From the IMG/VR virus record IMGVR_UViG_3300017971_000751, positions 1-24,330 of that record: a stretch of DNA of 24,330 nt, one strand, 5' to 3'. The notes beneath the pieces are model-generated. The model ran no database searches and was not told where the DNA came from. It worked only from the letters and a program-made list of their open reading frames with translations. This document shows, one piece after another, positions 5,681 through 13,187 of this stretch; the stretch's first letter is position 1; each line of letters starts with the position of its first letter. The translations under genes and the position numbers were made by a program. This stretch comes from a virus.

Positions 5681-5723
5681 CGGCACGATCCGGGGGGGGA
5701 TGGGGGAAGAAACGGCGGCGGCT

Positions 5724-6704
5724 CTAGGCTTCGTAGCTCATGTGCCGCTGTGCGAGGAGGTGCCCGGATGTCACGGTTACAACCGGCGCGGTCCCGACGT
5801 GCACCGTCATACCATGCAACTGCCGACACTGCTGCTGGCTCGTAAATACGTCGAGAGTGAATCCGGTAAAGCTGTGGGAATTATTGTATCCGTAGGTGTT
5901 GCTCAGAAGCCCAAATGACAAGGGCTGGGAAACCGTTGCGATGTTTGCCCATGAATCGGATGCGGAAGCGCGCCGCTGTAAAGTCATCTCTAGCGTTACC
6001 AGTAGATCATTGTGCAAGTCGCGCTTGTCGTAGTCGTGCTGATGGGCATCCGCAACGGACGTTTGCGCGGTATCGTAGAAATCGTCGTTGTAGCTGAACG
6101 AACTATCGTTCAGTTTGTACGTCCCGCACCAGTGGAACGTCCAACAGCCAGGCTCGCAAGTGAATCCCGCATCGCCCCACGAGGACGGCGAGTGAATGTC
6201 AACAGCAGCCCTCGCATCGCTCGTCGATGCGGTGCCTGGCCCGGCGTCCCACGACCATTTGATCTGCCCATCATAAGTATTGTCGAATTCAGATTGTCCA
6301 AGCGACCCGGCGCTGTGATAGTGGCGGCCAAACAGCATCAGAACCGGCGGGTCCGGCGGCTCGGCACGGAACACCAGCTTGCCCGTCCGCCGATGCCGGC
6401 GTATTTGTGCCCGCGCGTTGGCCTCGATGCCAAGGTCCAGATAATCGTGAGCCGTCACGTCATAGCTGATGTCATCGCGGGCACCGCTGCTATCGAGACT
6501 CATCAAGTCGATCGTGCCGGAAGTTTCTTCGTCAATTTGCGCGTTCGCGTGCCCGAACTCCCAGGGAATCGGAGCCAGTTGCCGATTCGCCAACCCGGCC
6601 ACGTCACGGCGTAAGTTCTGGACGATGCCCGCGAGCCGCTCGTGATCGGCTTTCAACTTACGGAATGATTCCAGGTCGAGCGTGTGAATGGTTCGCTTCG
6701 CCAC
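5724..6704 (-). CDS. putative distal tail/fibre protein
   Basis: The 326-residue protein is the last gene of the tail operon. It begins with a helical stretch (LDLESFRKLKADHERLAGIV, about residues 9-28), a possible trimeric coiled coil. The rest is rich in S, T, Y, H and D (WSWDAGPGTASTSDARAAVD, NDSSFSYNDDFYDTAQTS), as in tail fibre shafts and receptor-binding domains. A cysteine-containing patch, CEPGCWTFHWCGTY, is unusual. The start codon is GTG at 6704, two bases after the upstream stop, and the gene ends in TAG at 5724 shortly before the promoter at 5652-5680. Position and composition suggest host recognition; I see no enzymatic motif and cannot name a family. Confidence 0.6.
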   Translation of the reverse strand: MAKRTIHTLDLESFRKLKADHERLAGIVQNLRRDVAGLANRQLAPIPWEFGHANAQIDEETSGTIDLMSLDSSGARDDISYDVTAHDYLDLGIEANARAQIRRHRRTGKLVFRAEPPDPPVLMLFGRHYHSAGSLGQSEFDNTYDGQIKWSWDAGPGTASTSDARAAVDIHSPSSWGDAGFTCEPGCWTFHWCGTYKLNDSSFSYNDDFYDTAQTSVADAHQHDYDKRDLHNDLLVTLEMTLQRRASASDSWANIATVSQPLSFGLLSNTYGYNNSHSFTGFTLDVFTSQQQCRQLHGMTVHVGTAPVVTVTSGHLLAQRHMSYEA

Positions 6705-6705
6705 G

Positions 6706-7365
6706 TTAGCCCTTTACGTCAAGCAAGATTTTGACGGCACCAATCAGCCCGATAACAGCGGTGCCGGTCGCGTCGTCGTCCACGCTGGTTGTCACCTGGA
6801 TGTCGAGCAAGTCGCCGGCCGCTCGCCCGGTTGCGGTTACGGCAAAATCTTTATCGGCCAGCGTGACACTATTCATCGCAGTGGCGGCAGTCGTCACAAG
6901 GTCGGCGCTGATGCCCTCCTCCTCATCGCTGGCGTAGCACGAGAAGTCGATCGTAGCCGCCTGGTCAGCGATCGTGGTTTTCATGCCGCAGTGTGCCCGG
7001 ATGGTGATTGTTCCGCCGCTGACGTATTCGGGAGGCAAGGCAAACGTAATCCGGGCCTTGTTGGCTGTCGCCGCCCCGTTGGCCTTGTGGTCCTCAGTCT
7101 GGAGTGTCGGCGAGTTGGTGCCGAATGTCCCGTGTACGAGGCCGAGGTCGTCGCTTAGTGGCGTCGTCGGCAGGATGGCGTCCATGTCATCGAACTTCCG
7201 CCAGTCCTCGGGTTTGAGCGTGTAGACGGCCAGGCTATCCTCGTCCAGTTCCGTGCGGGAAATGCCCGTGGTGGCGCCGGTGAAATCAACGGTTCCGGTG
7301 AACACGTAATCTTTGTCTTCAATCACCTTGCTCGCGGACCGTGCGTTGCGTTGTGTTTCGGCCAT
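6706..7365 (-). CDS. putative virion/tail protein
   Basis: The 219-residue protein looks like an all-beta structural domain after a short polar N-terminus: YVFTGTVDFTGATTGISRTE, LAVYTLKPEDWRKFDDMD, NKARITFALPPEYVSGGTIT, then a repeated beta region ending VIGLIGAVKILLDVKG. The N-terminal NARSASKVIEDKDYVFTGTV recalls phage appendage proteins that begin with a linker to a beta domain. The ATG at 7365 has GGAG eight bases upstream. It lies between the 334-residue tail protein and the fibre, so it is probably a fibre or baseplate part. No catalytic motif is seen. Confidence 0.6.
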   Translation of the reverse strand: MAETQRNARSASKVIEDKDYVFTGTVDFTGATTGISRTELDEDSLAVYTLKPEDWRKFDDMDAILPTTPLSDDLGLVHGTFGTNSPTLQTEDHKANGAATANKARITFALPPEYVSGGTITIRAHCGMKTTIADQAATIDFSCYASDEEEGISADLVTTAATAMNSVTLADKDFAVTATGRAAGDLLDIQVTTSVDDDATGTAVIGLIGAVKILLDVKG

Positions 7366-7379
7366 CGTATCATCTCCTG

Positions 7380-8384
7380 CTACTGGAATAATTGGCCCAT
7401 TGGGGTTTCGATGTATTTGGAATAGATGAGGTATTTCGTCGGCTGCGTTGAGCCGAGCACGGCTCCAAACCCGTCGAGCCGAACCGGGTGCCGGACTGGT
7501 TGCCCGTGCACGTCAGTTAGGGCTACGACGTGAATTGCCTCGCCGGTTGTTTCAACGGGATCGTAATTCACATCCCATGCGCGCTCGAATCCAGCGTCAG
7601 GAATTTGCAGCCGCCAGGTGCTACGGTCCTCAGATACATTGATGTCCGTGCGCCAGTAGAAGATGCCGTTTTTGCGGCCCCACGTCCCGGTGATCGAATC
7701 CACGCGGGCGGTAGCGATGTCCCATTGCTTGTTATATTGCAGAGGATGGTGGCCCAGTTCCGGGTCCGGTACGTTCAGCGTGTACGTCAGGATTTGGCTG
7801 TTGACGGCGTTCTGGAATGCGGCAACTTTCCATTCGGGATACGTCGCCGCGTATTGGCTGATGTGATGCGTGCGGATCGGGTGCTGCGTTTCCAGCGGCG
7901 GGTCGATCAACGCGCCAGCCGAATTGACAACCGGACCGCCGCTGCCGATCGGTCTGCCGATATGATCCATCGCATTAGGCCCGCGATAGACTGCCTCGAG
8001 CAGCGGCCTGGACTCGTAGCTTGTCGAAAAACTAACGTCGTCTATCCACTTCGTCGGGTCGGCTTCCAACTCGCCGTCTTCGTTGAGGTGGTTGTCGGGG
8101 TCGTCGCTGTCGTTCGGTGCCCATTGACTCGTGACGATCCAATACAGCGATTTGTCTTTGTCCCGTTTTGGGCTGACGCTTTGCAGGTATGCGCCCGTGT
8201 CCGTCTCGTCACCTTCCGCGTATGTCGTTTCCCCCACGGTTCCGATCGCTGCCGCAACAGTCTGCACGCCGTCGTCTACGTCGTCGGTCACGACACGGTG
8301 AACGGTCGTGTACGTGTTGGCACCGCCGAGCTTGACTTGTCCGGTCGGCTGTGCGCGGAGCAGGGATGTCGATGTAACGGTCAT
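7380..8384 (-). CDS. putative tail-tip protein downstream of the tape measure
   Basis: The 334-residue protein starts TVTSTSLLRAQPTGQVKLGG and is beta-rich with many tryptophan and tyrosine residues (YWIVTSQWAPN, EWKVAAFQNAVNSQ, NKQWDIATARVDSI). Genes directly after the tape measure in siphoviruses usually encode distal tail or tail-tip proteins, and the size fits; I cannot assign it to Dit or Tal from sequence. Its ATG overlaps the tape measure stop as ATGA, so the two are translationally coupled. The central stretch about residues 85-135 is very acidic (DSDDPDNHLNEDGELEADPT). It acts in the virion tail. Confidence 0.6.
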   Translation of the reverse strand: MTVTSTSLLRAQPTGQVKLGGANTYTTVHRVVTDDVDDGVQTVAAAIGTVGETTYAEGDETDTGAYLQSVSPKRDKDKSLYWIVTSQWAPNDSDDPDNHLNEDGELEADPTKWIDDVSFSTSYESRPLLEAVYRGPNAMDHIGRPIGSGGPVVNSAGALIDPPLETQHPIRTHHISQYAATYPEWKVAAFQNAVNSQILTYTLNVPDPELGHHPLQYNKQWDIATARVDSITGTWGRKNGIFYWRTDINVSEDRSTWRLQIPDAGFERAWDVNYDPVETTGEAIHVVALTDVHGQPVRHPVRLDGFGAVLGSTQPTKYLIYSKYIETPMGQLFQ

Positions 8385-9697
8385 AGTCGATTCACCACGA
8401 CTTCTATTTCGTCGCCGGTGCCGATGGCATCTGCCAGCGCGTCGTTAGTCTGCTTCTGCTCTTGCAGTTGCTCGAATAGCAACTTGTTGGTTTTCCTTTG
8501 TTCTTCCGCTTGCTTGCGTGCCACTTCTTCATCTCGCCGCTCGCCGTAGGTGCGGGTGCGCATGCCGATTGCGTCTGTGCCGAGCCGCTCGCGGATCTGC
8601 TTATTGGTCATCGTGCCGCCCGCTTGGCCGCGGGGGGCGTCTTCTGACCTTACTTCCGGTTGCTTAGCCGCATCTTCTGCCGCCGCTGCTTGTTCTTTCA
8701 ATTGCTCGGTTGTCTTTTTGCTCGCGTCCTGCATTCGCTGTTGTGCATCTTCGGCGGCGGATGCGGCCTTTTTATGTGCGGTGCCTACGTTCTCAGCCGC
8801 TTGCTCCTCTTCCTCGAATGCGCCACCGACAAGGCCGATGAGTGCAAGGAATGGGTGCGCCAACGCTGCGCTTTTAGTGCGTTCCATGTTTTCTGCTAGA
8901 TACGCGACGATTCCCGACAGTTCCCGCATGAGTGGCGTGATGGCTTCGGCAAATGCCAAAAGTGCTTCTGATGTCTCGGGCCCTATCTCGCGGAACAGTC
9001 CTTGCACGGTCTTGTGTAGCTTGTCCATCGCGTCGTTATATTCTTCGATCTTGGCGGCTTCCTCGCGACTGAACGTCAGGCCAAGTCGCTCGGCTTCATC
9101 GATGTACTCTATGAGTCCCGCCTTGCCCTTCATGAGAAGATTCATCATCTCCTGACCGCTCCGCCCGTAGATCTGTTGGGCAATGGCAGCCCGCCGCATT
9201 GGTGATTCGATCCTCGAAATCTGTTCTGCGATTTCCATGAACGCCTGCCCTGGGTCCATCGCGGCCAATCGCTGAAGGTCTAGGCCGAGTCCTCTGAGTA
9301 GCTTAGCGTTTGCTGTGTATCCCGCCGCAGCTTCGCCGAGTACTTTGTTTTGTCGTTGGATTGCCTTGGTCACCATTTCCGTAGTTGTGCCGGTTTGCGC
9401 GGCGGCGTGCTGCAATCCGACAAGCATATCAATGGCGACACCGGTACGGTCCGATAGCTTGGCGATTTCGTCCATCTCGCGGAAGGCGTCCGTCAGCAGC
9501 GACCAGACTTTATGCAACGCGCTGATGGCTGCGCCGACACTAAAAAAACCGGCGGCCAATCCGACAACGCTTGACTTCAAACCGGCAAAGCTGCCCTGCG
9601 TTGCCTTGGCCTGACGGCCCACGGACTTCATGCCCTGTACCGCCTTTGCATGACGGCTAACGATGTTGATGGCGAGGGTGCCGACTGTAGAAGCCAC
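8381..9697 (-). CDS. tail tape measure protein
   Basis: The 438-residue protein has the tape-measure hallmarks: an N-terminal TVGTLAINIVSRHAKAVQGM, long alanine-rich helices, hydrophobic segments (VVGLAAGFFSVGAAISALHK; HPFLALIGLVGGAF) and a coiled-coil C-terminus (EEVARKQAEEQRKTNKLLFE). The motif FMEIAEQISRIESPMRRAAI with IYGRSGQEMMNLL is common in phage tape measures. It spans the tail lumen and sets tail length; at about 1.5 angstrom per residue it predicts a short tail near 65 nm. The start is GTG at 9697, three bases after the micro-protein stop, with a G-rich ribosome binding site inside that gene. The T7 tract near 9542-9548 is ordinary coding sequence (GFF). Confidence 0.88.
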   Translation of the reverse strand: MASTVGTLAINIVSRHAKAVQGMKSVGRQAKATQGSFAGLKSSVVGLAAGFFSVGAAISALHKVWSLLTDAFREMDEIAKLSDRTGVAIDMLVGLQHAAAQTGTTTEMVTKAIQRQNKVLGEAAAGYTANAKLLRGLGLDLQRLAAMDPGQAFMEIAEQISRIESPMRRAAIAQQIYGRSGQEMMNLLMKGKAGLIEYIDEAERLGLTFSREEAAKIEEYNDAMDKLHKTVQGLFREIGPETSEALLAFAEAITPLMRELSGIVAYLAENMERTKSAALAHPFLALIGLVGGAFEEEEQAAENVGTAHKKAASAAEDAQQRMQDASKKTTEQLKEQAAAAEDAAKQPEVRSEDAPRGQAGGTMTNKQIRERLGTDAIGMRTRTYGERRDEEVARKQAEEQRKTNKLLFEQLQEQKQTNDALADAIGTGDEIEVVVNRL

Positions 9698-9700
9698 CGG

Positions 9701-9805
9701 TCACCCCCCGGCCAACTGGTAGAGCCACCAGGCTGCGGCACAATAGCGGAGGATACCGATAGAAACGGCGAGAATAGAAACGGCGATTAGAGCGGCAAGT
9801 TTCAT
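9701..9805 (-). CDS. 34-residue membrane micro-protein, copy 1
   Basis: This short gene begins at ATG 9805, overlapping the stop of the GT chaperone reading as ATGA, and ends three bases before the tape measure start. The product is MKLAALIAVSILAVSIGILR followed by YC, AAAWWLYQLAGG: one hydrophobic helix with a positive residue at its end and an aromatic belt. The near-identical protein at 2815-2928 (28 of 32 residues) shows it is a real gene. Placing it between the chaperone and the tape measure is unusual. It may sit in the host membrane, or act with the tape measure at DNA entry; both are guesses. Confidence 0.7.
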   Translation of the reverse strand: MKLAALIAVSILAVSIGILRYCAAAWWLYQLAGG

Positions 9806-10439
9806 AGTCCACACTGAGCCCGCAGCCAAGCGTCTTCATTGTGTTCGGTGTGCTTCGGTTGTAGCTCTCTGATTCCACCTAACAGTTCTTCGGCCTCACG
9901 GTTGTCGATCATATCGGCGGCCAGCCGTTCGTTGAATTGTGCCCTGCTCATCTGCGCCAACATCGCGTCCACGTCGAGCCAGCCGAGACGATCGGCTAGA
10001 CGGACCGCGAACCGCCGACGATGGCATCCAGCAAGTTTTTTACCAGTACCTCAGTATTGATCTGCTGGGCCTGTTGCGTTTCCAGGCCAATGAACGTCTG
10101 TACTTCCGCCCAGATTGCATTCGCGTCGGCTCCGTCTAATTCGCTGCCGATGGCGTCCAGATCGGCGGTCGTGTCGCTATACAGCCGGTTGCCGTCGCCG
10201 TCCACGAGACACTGTTGCAGTACGCGGCGGCGTCCTTCCTCGTTGATCTGCCGCCACTTGGCGGATTGTAGTTTTTCCGGCGTGCCCGGCAGTTGGAAAA
10301 TGAACGCTTCCAGTTTGGATAACGGACCTTCGGGCAACGACTGCACGCGGAACCGCTTGCCGCTCGGCACGTCGATCGCCTTGTACCGCGGCTTATACGT
10401 TTGCAGTTCCGCCCGCGTTACGAATCCGTTGTCTGCCAT
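9802..10439 (-). CDS. tail assembly chaperone GT, -1 frameshift product
   Basis: A -1 frameshift at the heptamer A AAA AAC (10041-10035) joins the first 135 residues of the G reading frame to a second frame that is open for 77 codons, down to TGA at 9802, giving a 212-residue fusion. The added part reads RLADRLGWLDVDAMLAQMS, then RAQFNERLAADMIDNREAEE, the pattern of the T part of phage GT chaperones (LA-LG-dVd-ml-ms-qf-EW-A). The T frame has no good start of its own; the first ATG is well inside the conserved part. The neighbouring micro-protein starts by ATGA overlap with this stop, which confirms that the frame is used. In siphoviruses the G:GT ratio controls tail polymerisation around the tape measure. 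Confidence 0.85.
9996..10439 (-). CDS. tail assembly chaperone G
   Basis: The unshifted product is 147 residues and ends at TAG (9996-9998). It has the character of G-type chaperones located just before the tape measure: KPRYKAIDVPSGKRFRVQSL, RRRVLQQCLVDGDGNRLYSD, and a C-terminal helix with AEVQTFIGLETQQAQQINTE. It is not in the virion; it chaperones the tape measure and recruits tail tube subunits. The ATG overlaps the end of the upstream acidic-protein gene by 22 bases, with GAGG close before it. Only the last 12 residues differ from the frameshifted GT form. Confidence 0.8.
   Translation of the reverse strand: MADNGFVTRAELQTYKPRYKAIDVPSGKRFRVQSLPEGPLSKLEAFIFQLPGTPEKLQSAKWRQINEEGRRRVLQQCLVDGDGNRLYSDTTADLDAIGSELDGADANAIWAEVQTFIGLETQQAQQINTEVLVKNLLDAIVGGSRSV
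10035..10041 (-). other. -1 ribosomal slippery site A AAA AAC
   Basis: In the G frame the codons are GTA AAA AAC, giving the classical X XXY YYZ heptamer. A six-base hairpin AGCCGA/TCGGCT lies about 30 bases downstream and could act as a stimulator, although it is further away than usual. Confidence 0.8.
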
Positions 10440-10834
10440 TCGTCCTCGTCCTCATCTTGATCTTCGTCGGTTGGAACGTCCTGCGTAACTTCGACTTCAT
10501 ACGGTATCGCATCGGGGCCGAGCAGCTTGCTGACTCGGCGCAACACCCGCTCCGTAATTCGCGGCGGCATACAAACCGCCATCGTTCCGTCTGCGTTGCG
10601 ACGGATCGGCTTTTTCAATTCCGCTTCCGTTTGCCGCCCGATTTCCTCCGCGTCTTCGTCGCTGACTCGGACGATTAGATTCACCGGCGGGTCGTCAATG
10701 ACCGTTGAGACGTACCCCAGCCGCACGCCGTCCTCGTCCTCGATAATCAATTGGCCCATGTCGATCGGGTCGCGGCTGATGCGCGGGTTGCGGCCGAACT
10801 GCTGGCGGAACCGTAGTTGTCCGGTGGTAATCAT
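10418..10834 (-). CDS. hypothetical protein before the tail chaperone, acidic tail
   Basis: The 138-residue protein is not recognised. The N-terminus MITTGQLRFRQQFGRNPRIS is basic. The middle has strands MGQLIIEDEDGVRLGYVST and VNLIVRVSDEDAEEIGRQTE, and RITERVLRRVSKLLGPDAIP forms a helix. The last 25 residues are almost all acidic (PTDEDQDEDEDEW). The ATG at 10834 overlaps the stop of the cement-like gene as ATGA; a longer frame to 11101 lies inside that gene and is not credible. Its stop overlaps the G gene by 22 bases. Its place between tail tube and chaperone suggests a tail assembly factor. Confidence 0.68.
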   Translation of the reverse strand: MITTGQLRFRQQFGRNPRISRDPIDMGQLIIEDEDGVRLGYVSTVIDDPPVNLIVRVSDEDAEEIGRQTEAELKKPIRRNADGTMAVCMPPRITERVLRRVSKLLGPDAIPYEVEVTQDVPTDEDQDEDEDEWQTTDS

Positions 10835-11241
10835 GCTGGCACCTGTACCCCGCTGTTGTTTATTCCGAGCGTGATGACGGAGGCCGTGGTGCCGACGCCA
10901 ATGATCGAAACCCAATCTGCCGTTGCGAGATCGGCGGCCGGGCAAATCAGCCCCGATGCCGACAGGACGTAAATCGTTCCGACAGTCACAACGGCACCGA
11001 TCGTGATGCCGCCGGACGTTTGCAGCCGACCGGGTTGGCTGGCTGCGGCGCTTTGCATTGCGATGCCGCGCACCGTCGCGGTTGCGGCCGAAGTGGTGCA
11101 ATCGGCTACCCAGAATTTGCCGTCAGCCGCTTTGAGGTAGCATACTTGCCCGGCGGTTACGGCCTCGCCGTAGGTGCCCGGCTCGCTGCCGTACCCGGTT
11201 GAGCCGACAACATTGGCGGCGGTCAAACTTAGATCAGCCAT
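10831..11241 (-). CDS. cement/decoration-like structural protein (DUF2190-like)
   Basis: The 136-residue protein has the look of small phage surface proteins with alternating short strands: LTAANVVGS, GEAVTAGQVCYLKAADGKFW, TVRGIAMQSAAASQPGRLQT, VVTVGTIYVLSASGLICPAA, DWVSIIGVGTTASVITLGIN. This AGQ-YL-G / GIA / GQP / GT-YVLS order is what I recall from capsid-cement and head-fibre proteins annotated as DUF2190-like. It would trimerise on the virion surface. Its location after the tail tube rather than beside the capsid gene is atypical, so a tail-surface role is possible. GGAGG lies about eight bases before the ATG at 11241. Confidence 0.6.
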   Translation of the reverse strand: MADLSLTAANVVGSTGYGSEPGTYGEAVTAGQVCYLKAADGKFWVADCTTSAATATVRGIAMQSAAASQPGRLQTSGGITIGAVVTVGTIYVLSASGLICPAADLATADWVSIIGVGTTASVITLGINNSGVQVPA

Positions 11242-11255
11242 CGAAATGCCTCCGG

Positions 11256-11657
11256 TTAAGTTGCGTAAGTCGGGCCGGTCTTGCCGTCCAGTCTGATTGT
11301 CACCGTCGCCAATTGCGGCTCGTTCTGCGCATAGCTCGGATGTTGAATGGCTTTGATGAATGCCGTCCCAATTACCGTCGATGAATCCGGCCTGGTGATG
11401 GTAAACGTCTCGGCCACACCGACCGATGCCATCGCAACCGTAGGATCGAAAATGGCGACGTAGGTGAACGACCCCGGATCGACAAGATCACCAGGCACAA
11501 CCTCGCTGTAGCTGGTCGTTGTCAGGTCCGTGTCATCCACTTCGGGGATTTCTTCGGTATGTCCCTCGATGGAGCGGATGCGGGCGGTAATCGTTGTGCT
11601 CGCGCCGGTCGTAGCCAACGCAAGGGTCGTGCCGCCTCCCGTCGCAACTGCGGTCAT
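11256..11657 (-). CDS. major tail tube protein (putative)
   Basis: The 133-residue protein has the sequence style of tail tube proteins: TAVATGGGTTLALATTGAST, RIRSIEGHTEEIPEVDDTDL, a central PGDLVDPGSFTYVAIFDPT, and a final strand LATVTIRLDGKTGPTY. Long siphovirus tails are built from stacked hexamers of such a beta-barrel protein. The position, after the DUF3168-like completion protein and before the chaperone, is the expected one. I chose the ATG at 11657 for AAGGAG seven bases upstream; the frame is open to 11723 without a good start. Family assignment is by length, context and motif style. Confidence 0.68.
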   Translation of the reverse strand: MTAVATGGGTTLALATTGASTTITARIRSIEGHTEEIPEVDDTDLTTTSYSEVVPGDLVDPGSFTYVAIFDPTVAMASVGVAETFTITRPDSSTVIGTAFIKAIQHPSYAQNEPQLATVTIRLDGKTGPTYAT

Positions 11658-11668
11658 AATTACACTCC

Positions 11669-12106
11669 TTATGCTGGTACAGCTTCGTGATGCTGCACAA
11701 CAAGATCGAAATGAGCAACACACCGCGGCCGGCTGCTGCCGTCTATCGGGTATTCGTCCCGCTCTCCAAAGTTCTCGTGAGCCAGATCGGTAACGGTCAC
11801 GAGGTCGTCACCGACTCCCCACTGTGCGCCGCAGCTCGGTGGCGTGCTGACTCGCACCGCCTCCCGCACCGCGTATGCTTCGGTCGGATCGTCCGCGAAG
11901 CAATCAATCTGCATCCGCGTCTGTGCGGAGCCGCAGCCGCCCGTCAAGTGCTGGTCGCTTTCGCCGCTGATGATGCGGACGACGATAACCGGCTCCGTGT
12001 CGTTCTGCGGAAGAAACTGCGGGCGAATACGTGTAGCCGTCACCAACGCGGTTACGGCCGCTTTGGTTTCGAGGTATTGCGTGTACGCTTTGCGGATGTC
12101 GCTCAT
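11669..12106 (-). CDS. tail completion/terminator protein (DUF3168-like)
   Basis: The 145-residue protein starts with a helix SDIRKAYTQYLETKAAVTAL and then shows the strand pattern of tail terminator proteins: RIRPQFLPQNDTEPVIVVRI, a variable loop, TRMQIDCFADDPTEAYAVRE, and the C-terminal VAHFDLVVQHHE. Proteins of this type cap the tail tube where it meets the head. Its place after the gp10-like gene and before the tail tube matches HK97-type gene order. ATG 12106 overlaps the preceding stop as ATGA. Confidence 0.72.
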   Translation of the reverse strand: MSDIRKAYTQYLETKAAVTALVTATRIRPQFLPQNDTEPVIVVRIISGESDQHLTGGCGSAQTRMQIDCFADDPTEAYAVREAVRVSTPPSCGAQWGVGDDLVTVTDLAHENFGERDEYPIDGSSRPRCVAHFDLVVQHHEAVPA

Positions 12107-12732
12107 CGTTTTGCAAACTTGTGTCCGGGTGGCCAGAGGTGAGCTTTTTGTTTGTCCTTGGCCAGTTCGATTGTTAGCCGTTCCTCAAATTTCAGTTCAA
12201 AGGCCCGAACGGCTGCGGCCTTCTGGCTGTCCCATGCCGGGCGAATGAACGGTTTTTCCTTGGCTCCAGGGTGATGCACTTCCGGTGCGAACTTTCCGTT
12301 GGGCAACGGGCCGAGCACGGTGCTAACGCCAATTCCTGCGAGTCGGGGATTGATCGTGTGGGCCTCCGTTCCGAATTCGACTAGATGCGCATATTTGACG
12401 GGGTTGATTTTGTTGCCCTTGTCATCCGTCTGCGGCATACTACGAATCCCAACGACGAGAAGCCGCGTTGACGTGCCTCGAACTTTCGCCAATTTCGTTC
12501 CGACCGCTTTCCATAATGCCCGCGTTCGTTCCGTGCCTTGTGATTTGAGCCGCCGCCGCATTTCTTTCCGCACGGGCCGGGATGCTGCGGTTAGGGCTTG
12601 CCCCATTACCTTCTTGTGAATCTTAATGGGCAACTCGTGAAATAACTGGGCAAGTTCTTCCACGCCGTCAATCGTCATGGAGAACGGCTGACTCGTTGAT
12701 CCGACTCCGAGAAATGCCGGGTCCATTCCCAT
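12103..12732 (-). CDS. HK97 gp10-like head-tail joining protein
   Basis: The 209-residue protein shows the gp10-like pattern: SMTIDGVEELAQLFHELPIK, a helix with VMGQALTAASRPVRKEMRRR, YAHLVEFGTEAH, and the C-terminal FIRPAWDSQKAAAVRAFELK. The HLVEFGT and RPAWD elements are the most recognisable. These proteins are needed to join heads and tails or to complete the tail. I chose the ATG at 12732, which overlaps the previous stop as TGATG; the second ATG at 12726 is nearly as good. An insertion with HHPGAKEKP before the RPAWD motif is common in the family. Confidence 0.78.
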   Translation of the reverse strand: MGMDPAFLGVGSTSQPFSMTIDGVEELAQLFHELPIKIHKKVMGQALTAASRPVRKEMRRRLKSQGTERTRALWKAVGTKLAKVRGTSTRLLVVGIRSMPQTDDKGNKINPVKYAHLVEFGTEAHTINPRLAGIGVSTVLGPLPNGKFAPEVHHPGAKEKPFIRPAWDSQKAAAVRAFELKFEERLTIELAKDKQKAHLWPPGHKFAKR

Positions 12733-13109
12733 CACAGCACCTTCCGCACACCTTGCACCGCCAACCATTGCCTCGTCCCGTATGGGTCGGCGGCAAACAC
12801 AATTTCAATGAATTCACTGGTCGATTGCCGATAAATCCGATAGTCCATCACGGCCGGCGTATAGCTCGGGTCGAGTCGCTCTTGGTAACGCAGCATCACC
12901 ACGACGTTCGCCGTTGCGACAACCTGCACGCCTCGCACTCGTTCCCCGCCGCTGACGGCAATCCACTCGGCGGGAACGTCGCGGGCGATTACTCCCGCGT
13001 CTGTCGTCCAATCCGGCACCGGATAGTTCGCCGCGTCGTCAGTCGCATTCGGCTTGCGGATGGTCACCAGCCAACGAAGGTCACCGGCGCCGCGTCGTTT
13101 TCCGGGCAT
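12732..13109 (-). CDS. head closure / head-tail adaptor protein
   Basis: The 125-residue protein starts GKRRGAGDLRWLVTIRKPNA, the usual opening of SPP1 gp16-like or HK97 gp7-like head closure proteins. It continues with EWIAVSGGERVRGVQVVATA, VVMLRYQERLDPSY, the Y-R-I-Y strand (MDYRIYRQ), and the final strand of the small beta barrel (RQWLAVQGVRKVL). It closes the portal channel after packaging and presents the surface for tail binding. GGAGG precedes the ATG at 13109 by seven bases, and the stop overlaps the next start. Confidence 0.78.
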   Translation of the reverse strand: MPGKRRGAGDLRWLVTIRKPNATDDAANYPVPDWTTDAGVIARDVPAEWIAVSGGERVRGVQVVATANVVVMLRYQERLDPSYTPAVMDYRIYRQSTSEFIEIVFAADPYGTRQWLAVQGVRKVL

Positions 13110-13186
13110 CGGGTTTCCTCCACGGCGACGGGCCAGCCACTAAGCCGCCACGTGCTCGTAATCGTCAACAGGCCGCACAGTGTCAT
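13064..13186 (-). CDS. possible 40-residue gene in the connector cluster
   Basis: A short frame starts at ATG 13186, one base after the TGA of the gp6-like gene, and fills the 78-base gap before overlapping the head closure gene by 46 bases. It encodes TLCGLLTITSTWRLSGWPVA followed by a proline-containing polar tail. The tight stop/start spacing is like that of real neighbours, but there is no clear ribosome binding site and no recognisable family, so it may be chance. Confidence 0.28.
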   Translation of the reverse strand: MTLCGLLTITSTWRLSGWPVAVEETRCPENDAAPVTFVGW

Positions 13187-13187
13187 T

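Noticed and set aside
7530-8549. Plus-strand frame of 339 codons opposite the tail-tip gene
   Set aside because: Composition is arginine-, valine- and cysteine-rich as expected for antisense translation. The minus-strand gene is ATGA-coupled to the tape measure and has a normal structural-protein composition.
9536-9550. T7 tract in the tape measure gene as a second slippery site
   Set aside because: A -1 slip there meets TAG at once and would only truncate the tape measure near residue 52; it encodes Gly-Phe-Phe in a normal helix.
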